64,000 bases of DNA from Thalassospira sp. HF15 (GTDB lineage Bacteria; Pseudomonadota; Alphaproteobacteria; Rhodospirillales; Thalassospiraceae). The notes below the pieces were generated by a model, which made no database searches, was not told the DNA's origin, and saw only the letters and a program-made list of their open reading frames with translations. Position numbers and translations under genes: made by a program. This document shows, piece by piece, positions 36,507-48,500 of the stretch. Numbering within the stretch: the first letter of the stretch is position 1; each line of letters starts with the position of its first letter. The stretch spans positions 310,001-374,000 of the forward strand of contig NZ_JAAVKI010000001.1 of the NCBI RefSeq assembly GCF_011806525.1, in the 5' to 3' direction.

Positions 36507-39500
36507 TTGCAAGAAGAACAAAGAGACGTCTTGGCAGGGACTGACAACACATTTTATCCCCTGACATCACCACAGGCCGCTATCTGGCTGGATATGGTCC
36601 GGGGGCATGATCCGTCACGCTACAATATTTGCAACGTTTTTGATTTTGAAGGCACGCTTGATGTCGGAAAGTTGCGTCAGGCAATCGTTCAGACAGATCG
36701 CGAAAATGACGCACTTAGACTGTGCTTTGCAATCCGCAATGGCGAATTACAGCAACATTTCGCCCCCACCAACCGCCCTATTGAGTTTGAGGTGGTTGAT
36801 CTTCAGTTCGAAGACGATCCAGAATGCATTGCCCGCCAAAAGGTCGCGCAATTTCGTGAACGTGTTTTCGATCTGGAAAATGGCGAGAATTGCCGCCACC
36901 AGGTTTTGCGCCTTGGTGAAACCCGTTACTGGTGGGTTCGCGTCTATCATCACATTGTGTGCGACGGGTATGGCGGCCATCTTATGGCCGAACGCAATGC
37001 TGCCATATACAACGCGCTCAAGAATGATGGAGCCATTCCTGACTGCCCTTTCAAATCCTATCGCGCGTTCATAGAAACGGACAACGCCTATCCGCAAACT
37101 GCGACATATGTACGCGATGTCGCTTATTGGCGTGAACGCCTGACCCCTGATAGATCACCAACAAGTGTGACAACACTACCGATCAACGCGCCTCAAAAAG
37201 ATGCGCAGGTAGTGATCCCGCTTTCGACAGAAACCCTTGACGTGCTTAATGCGACGGCACGCAATGTGGGCACGACTCCCACCGCAATCCTGATGGGCCT
37301 TTTCGCCGTATTCCTGGGCAAGGTCACGGGCGAGCGGGAGCCGATGTGGAACTTGCCCATTCTCAACAGATTAGGGCGGGAAGAACGTGAAACGCCGGGA
37401 GCGTTTTCGTGCATAATCCCCTACTCGGTCAAATTGGATGAACAGAAAAGCATTCTGGAATTAAGCGATCAGATATTCAAGCAATCACGCCGCGACATTC
37501 GCCATGTCAGAATGAGCCCTGTGCGTATGCGTGATGCCGGACTTGGCCTTCGTAGCCTGACAGCGACCGGCGCGACCTTTAACAGTCTGGACGCCGCAAC
37601 CGCGGTCCATTTTGACGACCTTTCTGTCAGAAGAATCAACGTCTATCACGGCCCTGCCGATGATATCGGGCTGGCATTTTTCTCAGAGACAATTTCTCCA
37701 TCCGAACAAAAATCCGAGTTGATCTGGCAATATGATGCCAACCGCATTGACGCCCAGACGACACAGGCATTGACGACCGCGTTTTCCCGATTGCTTGATA
37801 TCGTTTTGGCAAACCCGGACCAAAAAATTGGCGTGTTACTTGATCAGATAGACATTGATCCCGTCCATATCGAAGCCCTTCGTCCCAAGGGTTCCAACGA
37901 AAGCTTTGCCAAACGGCTTGCGACCTATGTGAAGGATGTCTGGGCGGGAATTCTTGAGATTGATGATCTCGAGCTTGATGAGAATTTGATTGTGGCGGGC
38001 GCCCATTCGCTTTTGCTTCCACGGGCGCAAAGCATGTTTGCTGAACTGGCTGACCGGGCCGTCAAGCTTGAGGAAATGCATGAATACCCGACCGCCCAGA
38101 GCTTTGCCGACAATCTGATCAACACAAGCCCGTATTTGGATGAAACACGCCTGAAGGCCGCCATCGACCGTCTTGGCGCACACAGCACCAATGCAAAAAC
38201 GGCAGTAAAGCCATCAGTCCCGCTGCAATGGCAGGATGGTACAATTATCTTGCCATTCGCGTCCAAAAGCCGAGATGAGCTTGATAAAAGTCTCAGCACT
38301 GCACTTCGCCGCCTTGAACAAGGTGCCGCACCGGAAAACCTTGTTGATCTGGGGCAAGCAACGACGGATCAGTCTGAAAGCTGCGAACGTTCTGTCATTG
38401 TCGGAACGACTACCGACAGCATCATCAAATCCCTTGGTAATCCGGATGATCATGGTCATCTGACAGGGCGCGTTGATGCACCCCAAAATTCTGTCATTCT
38501 GCTCTTCCCCGGTCAGGGGTCTCAACGCCCTGGCATGACGCGCGCACTTTACGATGCTGATCCAGTATCGGCGCAATTGATCGATGCTGCCTGCAAATCG
38601 GTTGTGCGCCACATCGGCCCTCCTGATTTGCGCGACTTGTTGCTTTATGCTGATCAAAGCACGGCCAATATCGAGAAACTCACACGGACCGATTACGCGC
38701 AGCCTGCCCTGTTCATTAACGAATACACCAAGGCAAGCTGGCTGATGCGCCTTGGCATCAAGCCGACAGCCCTGCTTGGGCATAGCATTGGCGAATATGT
38801 CGCTGCCTGTCTGGCAGGTGTCATGCAATTTGAGGATGCCTTGCGACTTGTCGTCATACGCGGCAAGTTGATGAGCCAAACCGAGCCGGGTGCAATGTTT
38901 GCGCTGTCGATGAGCGAAGATGACGTCGACGAAATCCTGACAAGGTTTGGCTCGGATTTATCCCTGGCAGCGAAGAATGGCCCCCGACAATTTGTTGTGG
39001 CCGGTAGCCTGTCTGTTATTGACGCGGTTGAAGCACATATCGCCGAGACTGGCAAAAAAGGCCGCCGCCTTATTGTCTCGCGTGCATTTCATTCAAAAAT
39101 GATGGAACCGGTCCTCGATCGTTTCCGCAATGCTTTCGACCAGATCGAATTGCACGCCCCAACGATTGAAATACAATCAAATCTGACGGGCACAGCCCTT
39201 CGCCCGGAAGAGGCAACCAACCCGGATTACTGGGTTTCCCACCTCCGAAATGCAGTTCGGTTTGCCGACAACATCAATCAACTCAAAACATCCCATCCCG
39301 ACGCCCTGTATGTTGAATGCGGCTTTGGAAATACCGCGAGCCGCTTGGCAAACGTCAATGGTATTGCATCAACCCAGTGCATTGCCTTGCAAACTGATCT
39401 TAACGCGGGCGGTGCCGACGCGGACCAGCAGGGATCCCCTAACCCACTGGCCATCGGGCTCGCGAACTTATGGCTACATGGGGTTGGAATTGAGTTTGGT

Positions 39501-42500
39501 GATGGTTCCGCGGACCCAACCTATCCGTGGGCACAAGTAGAAGACGAACGCGGCGCGGTTATCACCTCATTCCAGCCGCATCCCGCGGTTGCCGGTCAGT
39601 GGCTCGCGCGTCGTGATCTTCCACCGGATGACAGCTATCACATCGTTGTCAGTTTCCGTCTGCCCGTTGGCACATCGTTTGACGCCCTGAAAACCGCGTT
39701 CGAAAAAGTCATCGCGTCTTGTGATTCATTCCGTTCAACCTTCGTTGAGCGAAATGGCGAACTGGTTCAGCGTGTGCATGAAAGCATGCCGGTTCCAATC
39801 AATGTTGTCGAGCGTCTTGAAGACATTCGTCATGGGCTTTTCGATCTTGAAAACGGGCCACTGTTACGCGTTGGTTACTTGGTGCAGACGAATGTTTCGC
39901 CACCAATTGTGGTCGTTGCCATTGACCATATATGTTTTGATGGACAATCCCTGCCGCTTCTTGAGCAAGCGGTTATCGCGGCACTTGGCAACGGTGGATC
40001 AGAACTTTCCAAGCAGAATTCAAGGGAAATTGCGAAGCTTTCGATCAAGGCGCTTGAGGGCCAGCGTGGACAGATTGGCGCGGCGTTCTGGAAAGAACGT
40101 AGTGAGCTTTTGTTGATTCCTTCGCTGCCCAAAAATGCCGAGGCCAGAGCCAGCAACACGGTAAAACGGTGCTTTATTCAACTTGACGAAGCCCAGGTAA
40201 ACGCGCTGGAGACTGTCAGAACCCACCTGGGAACGGCAACACCAACAGCGCTTTGGAATGCGTTGGTTTTAGCGACGGTAGCACATTACAAAACCGGTAA
40301 TGCCGCCGTCATCGGGCAGCCGTTTTCCGGACGTGTCGGGCCAGAAACACGCGAAGCAATTGGGTGCTTTGCCAATGTTCTGCCCATTGCGATCAAGCCA
40401 GATATGTCAGCCGGAATTGGCGTACTTGCGCAGCAAATCAGTCGCGAAATGCTGTCGATCATGGATGTTCAGGATTACCCGCTGTCACGGATCATCAAGG
40501 ATCTTTCTGTCATTGAACAGGGACACGTGGACCTTCCATTCGATATCGTGAGCACGATCGAGATCAATCCCGATCTGTATGAAATCGATGAGGTCGACTT
40601 TGGCGGCGGAAAGTTCCCGTTGATGGCAACGCTTGCCAAGTTTGGCGCGGGTACGTTCCTGTCGATCGAGCATTTCACATCCATTTACAGCGAAAGCTGG
40701 GCAGAACGCTTTGCCCATAGCCTGCTTACACTCATCACATCCTTGGCGGAAAACCCTGACAAGTCGCTTAGCGCTGTTGATGTCTTGCCCGCAGGCGAAC
40801 GCAACCGACTGATCAACGAGTTCAACGATACCGCATCGGAATACCCACGCGATGAGGGGCTTGGCAGTTTGCTTGCCAAGCAGATTACCGATGATCGACG
40901 GGCCCACAAAACCGCAATTGACGACGGCGAGACCCGGATTACCTATGCCGAGCTTGGCATTCTATTATCCGATATTTCCGGCAAGCTTGCTCAGATTGGT
41001 GTCAAAGCTGGCGATACGGTCGCCTTTGCGTCTGAACGTAACCTTGATGCCATTTTGACGATGCTTGGCATTGTCTGGCATGGCGCGGTTTACTTGCCAA
41101 TTGACAAGTCGCTACCTGCGAATGCCATCGCCGAGCTGATGGAAGAATGCGGGGCAACTACACTGCTGTTTGATGCGGCGGAAAAAGATCGTCTGGAAAA
41201 GCTATCGGATCGCTTCAAAGTCGCGTCATTGCCCAAAGGTGATTTGAAATCCGGTGTCGAGTTCAAAGCCCCGGACGAACGCTGCGGTGATGACCTTGCC
41301 TATGTCATGTTCACATCTGGATCGACCGGCAAGCCCAAGGGCGTTCTGGTGCCCAACCGGGGCATTGTCCGTCTTGTTGTGAACAACAAAACACTTCCGT
41401 TCGACGAACATGATGTGATTGCACAGGCCGCATCGCTTGGCTTTGACGCGGCCACACTGGAAATCTGGGCAGCACTTCTAAATGGTGGGCGGTTGTTTGT
41501 TCTTGAGAACGACGCCCTGTTTGATCTGTCATCGCTTGGCGACAGATTGCGTGATGCAGGCGTTACGACAATGTGGATGACAGCAAGTCTGTTCAACCTG
41601 ATTGCTGATGTTGCGCCCGAAGCCTTCAAGTCCCTTAAACGGTTGATGAGTGGCGGCGAAGCGCTAAGCCCGGTTCACCTGCGCAAAATCTGGGCGGCCT
41701 GCCCTGATGTTGCTCTGATCAACGGGTATGGCCCGACTGAAAACACCACATTCACCTGTACTCACCTGATTAAGGAACATGATCTGGAAACCGGGTTGGT
41801 CCCGATTGGCCAGCCGATTGGCAATACACGGGTCTATGTTTTGGATGATGGTGGTCATTTGGTTCCGACCGGTGTCTGGGGTGAGCTGTATGCCGCAGGT
41901 GATGGGCTGGCCCTTGGCTATACCGGTGCGCCTGAACGTACTGAGAGTGCATTTGTTCAGATCCCCGGCATTGATGAAGAACGGCTTTATAAGACCGGTG
42001 ACCGGGTGCGCTGGTGTGAGGATGGCACCATTGAGTTCGGCGGGCGTGGCGATAGTCAGGTTAAAATTCGTGGCCACCGTATTGAGCTGAATGCGATTGA
42101 AGAAAAGCTGCTGGCCCTTGATGACGTCCGCAATGTTTGCGTCATGCCGATTGGTCAAGGCGCGGATGCCTTTTTGGGCGCCGCGATTGCTTCTGATCAT
42201 GATGCACGGGATGCCTGGGCATCGGTTCTGGCGCGCGACTTCCCCGACTATATGGTGCCTGAACGTTTTGTCGTACTGGAACACTTGCCGGTTAATGCCA
42301 ATGGCAAAGTGGACCGCAAAAAGCTTCAGGCTGTTCTTGCCGAAGAAGAACAGGTAAACGCGGCTTCACCTGAAAGCGATAATGCGCTGGAACGGTTTGT
42401 CATCAATCAGTTTGAGGCCCTTTTCCCGAACAAGACCATTACAGCCGCGACCGATTTCTTTGCCGTTGGCGGTCATAGCCTGATTGCCATGCGACTGGCT

Positions 42501-45500
42501 GGCGTGATTGAGGAAGAAACAGGCTATCGGCCGAAACTTCAGGAAATCTTCGCAGCACGCACGCCAGCCAATATGGCGCTTTTGGCTGCCAAGCATCAAA
42601 CCCAGCCAAAGCAGACCGCTCTGGCAAGCAAGACGGCGACAAAATTCGCCCTGTCCAGTGGTCAGGCACGTTTGTGGGTTCTGCAGCGTATGGAGCCGGA
42701 GCTTGCGGTTTATTCGGTTCCGGTCACACTTGATATTGCGGGCCCCGTCGATGCCGCTGCGCTTCAACGCGCGCTCCATAAGCTTGAACAACGCCAGCAT
42801 GCGTTGCGCTTGCGGTTTAAATCCGATCCCGATCATCCCGATGGGGTCAGCCAGTATCTGTCACCGGTTGGGTCGCTTGAACTGGTCCATCATCACATGG
42901 ATGCGGCAGCAGCCGATACCTTCATAGCCACTGAAGCAGTCCGTCCATTTGATCTGAACGATGCATCCATGGTGCGCGCGCATCTGATTACGGTGGCCGA
43001 GGATTTCCATTGCCTGATGATTACACTGCATCATGCGATTTGCGATGGATGGTCGATGCCGATCCTGCTTTCAGAGTTGGCAGAACTTTATCGAGCAGAG
43101 CTTGCCGGCACGGCAGCAGAACTTCCCAAAATCGAACGCCACTACGAAGATTTCGTTGCCTGGCAGCGTGACTATTTGAATGGTCCTGAGGGTCAAGCGG
43201 CCCTAGGACGTTGGAAAGAACGTCTGGCACAATTGCCCGAGCCGCTTAATCTGCCGACCGATTTCCCGCGTCCGGCCGAACGTAAATTTGCCGGTGATTT
43301 CTATGAGTTCGAATTGGGTGCTGCAACAACCCGACTGATCGAGCAAACCGCTCAGAGATATGGCGTAACCGCCTTTAACACCCTGACCGCACTTTTGCAG
43401 GTCTTGCTCTATCGTCATTGCGGTCAAAGCGATGTTGCGATGGGCATGCTGGTTGCGGGGCGTGAACATTCATCGCTTGATCGGCTTGTCGGGTTCTTTG
43501 TGAACACGGTTTTGATCCGTCAGAAACTTGATCCAGATGCACGATTTGAAAGCCATCTGGCGCAGACGCAAAAGGTCGTTCTGGATGCGGTTGCGGATCA
43601 TGCCATCCCGTTTGAGGATGTGGTCAACGCGGTCAAGGCGCCGCGCGATCTGTCACGCAATCCGTTGTTCGATGTTCTGGTAGCCTGGCAAGATAACCTT
43701 CCGGGTGGCGCGAAGCTTGGCGATGCCAACGCAACCGTTCGGGAGATTGAATTCCCGTTCTCCAAGTTCGATCTTGGTTTCTATTTCTGGCGCGATGACA
43801 GTGCGCTGTGTGGATCGATCGAATTTGATACCGGGTTGTTCGAACGCCCGACCATCGCATCCTTGATCGAGCGACTTGAAACCCTGTGCCAATCAGCACT
43901 GGGCGACAGCGTGGACGTACCGCTTTGCGAACTTACCATTCTGCCCGAAAGGGAACGCGCGCAGATTGGGTCCTTTAACGCTACACAAAAAGACCTTCCG
44001 ATTGATCGCAGCATTTCCGAACCGTTCCTGGATCAGGTTGCAGCAATCCCCGAACGGGTTGCGGTTCAGGATGATGTGGAAGCGCTGAGCTATCATCAGT
44101 TTGCCCGTCGTGCTGCGGGTATTGCCAAACTTCTGAAAGACAAGTCGATTAAGCCCGGCGATGTTGTCGGTGTGGCCATTCGCCGGTCGGTCAATATGCT
44201 GGCCGCCATTCATGGTATCCTCCTGTCCGGTGCGGCCTACAGCCCGCTTGATCCCGATCATCCCGAACAGCGCCGCAAGGATATGCTTGATGACCTTGGC
44301 GACGGTTGGGTGATTACAACATCAGATCTGGCCCACCTGTTTGACGCGGACCGGACCATCCTGGTTGACGGGTCGGAAGATGCCGACATCCCGGCACTTT
44401 CAAGCGGCCCGAATGATCTGGCTTATGTACTGTTTACGTCGGGCTCCACCGGCCGTCCCAAAGGGGTTGAGATCGCCCATCGCGGCGTTTTGAACCGTAT
44501 CTTGTGGATGCAGGATGAATTCCCGCTGGGTACGGATGACGTGATCTTGCAAAAAACGCCGATCACATTTGATGTGTCGGTTTGGGAGCTGTTCTGGTGG
44601 TCATGGACCGGATCAAAGGTTGTCCTGCCCCCACCGGGTGCAGAACGTGATCCGGCCCAGATTGCCGATGCGATCCATGACAACCGCGTCACGACCATGC
44701 ATTTCGTACCATCGATGCTCTCGGCCTTTTTGACCGCGGTTGAGAGCGGTATGGTCGATGTGAACAAGCTGGCATCCCTGCGGCGCGTCTTTGCCAGCGG
44801 TGAAGCATTGGATGCTTCCGTTGTTCGCCGTTTCAATGCGCTTTTGTTTGAGCGTTTTGGTACGGAACTTCACAACCTGTATGGTCCGACCGAAGCCACA
44901 GTTGATGTCACCTGGCAAGCGTGTTCGCCTCAAACCACAGGTGACGTGGTACCGATCGGCAAACCCATCGCCAATACCACGGTGCAGATCCTGACCAATG
45001 ATTTCAAACCGCTACCGATTGGTGTCGTGGGCGAGATCATTCTGGGCGGACCGCAAATCGCGCTTGGGTATCGTAACAGGGCCGAACTGAGTGCCGAGAA
45101 GTTCCCGGCTGATCCAAGTGATCGCGGTGATCGTCTGTATCGCACGGGTGATCTTGGTCGCTGGCGACGGGATGGAACGGTCGAATATCTTGGCCGTATT
45201 GATCATCAGGTCAAAATTCGTGGCTTCCGGATCGAGATTGGCGAGGTTGAAGTCGCACTGGAAAGCCATCCGAACGTGGAACGTGCACCGGTGATTGTCG
45301 CGTCGGTTGCGGGGCTGAATGAGCTTCATGCTTTCATTTTGCCATCCGGGAGCATCGATGCGATTTCACTGCGCGATCATCTGCGCAGTCGCCTGCCGGA
45401 ATATATGATCCCTGCCCGGTTCTTTGCCATTGATCACTTGCCGATGACAAGTAGCGGCAAGGTTGATCGCAAGGCGCTTAAAGGCACGCCAATCCGCGCA

Positions 45501-48500
45501 CGTTCGACAAGTGCGGGTGCTAGGGCACCATTGACGGCATCCGTGACAGCGACCGGTACAGAAAACAGCAAGTCACGTGAAGCAGAAGTCGCGAAGCTTT
45601 GGGCAGAAATTTTACCCGAGGTCACGCCAACACGCGATGACGGGTTCTTTGATATTGGTGGCAATTCGCTGTTGCTGCTGCGGTTGTTTGAAAAATTCGA
45701 AGCCAATTGGCCCGGTCGTGTCGGAATTGCTGATTTGTTTGCCAATCCGACGATTGCCAAGCAGGCAGAATTGATTTCCGAAGATGCCACGTCGCCGTCA
45801 AACTTGGGCACACTGGCGTCAGACGCCCCTATTCTTGCCAATGATGAACCAATTGCCGTGATTGGCATGGCTGTTCAGGTTGCTGGCGCTGACACCATTG
45901 ACGGGTTCTGGGATGACATTGCCGCGGGTCGCGACCTTGTGCGTGCACTGCCAGAGGCGCGCGAAGCAGATACACGCGAAATCCTGAGCGCGATTGGCAG
46001 ACCGGTTCCGAACAAGTTCCGCGAGATCGCCTATCTTGATCATTTGTTTGAATTTGATGCGCAGCGTTTCCGCCTGTCGCCGATTGACGCCGGATTACTG
46101 GACCCGGAACAACGGTTGTTCCTTGAAACAACACTGATGGCGGTTGAGGATTCCGGTTATGGCGGCAATGCATTGCGTGGCCAGAAAGTTGGCGTCTTTG
46201 CCGGTGGTGGCACCAGTCCGGTCTGGCGCATGGCAATGGATCAGATTTCACCGAGCAAGGCCGAGCAAGCTTTTGCGCTAAACGTTCCATCAAACATCGT
46301 CACCCGGCTGTCATTCCTGAAAGACTGGCATGGCCCGGCCAATATTGTTGATACCGCATGCTCTTCCACACTCGTCGCCGTTCATCAAGCCTGTCAGCAA
46401 CTACGCGATGGCAGTTGCACGGTGGCTATCGCCGGTGGGGCGAAAATTCTGCCCTGCCCGCCGGATGCAGACAGTTCCTTTACGATTGATTCGTCAACTG
46501 CCCGTACCCGTGCGTTTGACGCCCAAGCCGATGGCACGGGCGTAGGCGAAGGCAGCGTTGTATTTGTTCTCAAACCGCTTAGCAACGCGTTGCAGGATGG
46601 CGATACCATCCACGCCATCATCCGTGGCAGTGCGGTTAATCAGGATGGTGCATCAAGCGGGGCCGCCGCCCCCAACCCGCTGATGCAGGCAGAAGTCATA
46701 CGTGATGCCGCGCGTGCCGCCGATGTCGAACTTTCGACGGTTTCCTATTTCGAGGCACATGGCACCGGAACATCACTTGGCGATCCGATTGAGATTGATG
46801 GCCTGACCCGGGCATTCAAGGACCGCGAACCGGCCCAAACCCGTGCCTTCATCGGATCGGGCAAAGGCAATTACGGTCATCTGGACGGTACAGCGGGTGC
46901 ACTTGGTCTGGCACGTGCAATCATGGTGCTACGCCATGATCAGGCGCCGCCGCAACCTTACTTCGAAGCCCCGAACCCCAAGATCAATTTCGACCGTGCA
47001 CCAGTTGTGGTGACAAACAAGCTGGCCAAGCTTCCCGATCAGGGAACGCCGCGCCGTGCAGGTGTCAGCTCATTCGGGTTAAGCGGGATCAACGCCCATA
47101 TTCTGATCGAGGCAGCCCCGGAACGGAGCAAACATTACGAAGCTGATCAAAACAAGGAAGCAGCCTTGGTCTTTGCCCTTTCGGCAGGCAGTCCCGAAGC
47201 GCTCCGAACCTATGCAACCAACCTGCATCACCGGATCAGCAATGATGCTAGCCTGTCGCTCAAAGACATTGCCTTCACGCTGGCGACGGGACGTGATCGG
47301 TTAAAGCACGGCATCGCCTTTGCGGCGGATCATCGGGCGGATCTTCTTGAACAACTGCTTGATATTGCAACCGGCATTACCACACCGAGCATGCAGGCTG
47401 AAAACGCCGATGCGCCAGTCTGCGAAGTTGTCACGGCAAAGACTGCAGACGCAGATAAACAGACCGCACATTATCTGGCAGGTGGTGCGCTGCACTGGCC
47501 ATCAAACATCAAGGCCCGCCGCCTCTCCTTGCCGCCAGCACCATTCACACGCAAAAGCTTCAAGCCAACCTTTGAAAAGCGCGCCAGAGCCGTTTCAAAC
47601 GACATGCTTCAAGGGCCGGTTGCTACGCCGAGCGCGCGCGTCTTTAGCGTCGCGATTGATGATCCGCGCTTCTGGCCGTTACAGGATCATAAGCTTAATG
47701 GCCAACCGACACTGGTCGGCATGGCGGTCCCTGCCCTGATCGCCAAAGCGGCCACGAAACTGCGTGCAAATGAAACTGCCCCAATCAACATCAGCAATCT
47801 GGTCTGGCACACGGCTTTGGTTGCAAACGCGATCCCGGATGGCAATGTGAGCCTGAGCTTTGCTGATGACGGCTCCGTCGAGCTTGGCGGACGCCTTAAG
47901 AACGGAAAGTGGCGCGTTTTTGCGACGGCCACTTGGCAGTCGGATCCTCAGGAAATAGTGCCAAAATCAGGCCTTGCGGACATCCGATCCCGTGCAACAC
48001 TGCAGGTTCCCATCAATGATTTCAGCGGGAAATACGGATCGATCGAAATCAGTGATCGCTGGGACTGTAACCAGTCGCTCCATATTAGCAAACGTCAGGA
48101 CGCGGCGATCAAGCACCTGCGGCTCAAACCCGAATATCGGGGTGATTTGGCGGACTGGTTGGTTCATCCGGCCCTTGCCGATGTCGCATGCAGCATGCCG
48201 TTGATGACGCTTGGTAGTGGATATGTGCCGGTTGGTGTTGATCAGGTCACCGTTTATGGCGTTCAGAGCAACGAAGTCTATGCCTCCTTCGAGCAGTATG
48301 AAAACGGGTACGGTGAAGTTGCGCTTTACGACGCCAAGACAGAACAGCTTGTGATGCTGGCCAGTGGCCTGAATTTCGCAAAAAGTGGCGAAAGAGCAGA
48401 ACAGCTTCGCCCGCAGATTCTTGAAACAGTCTGGCGCATATCGCCTGTATCAACTGCCAACATTCGGGAAGATTTCCTGTTCATCACCGACGCAGACGAT

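Noticed and set aside
40839..42354. Firm Val specificity for A1
   Set aside because: The pocket D-A-L-W-M-G-G-T-F-K was read by eye and only resembles the Val code D-A-F-W-I-G-G-T-F-K.
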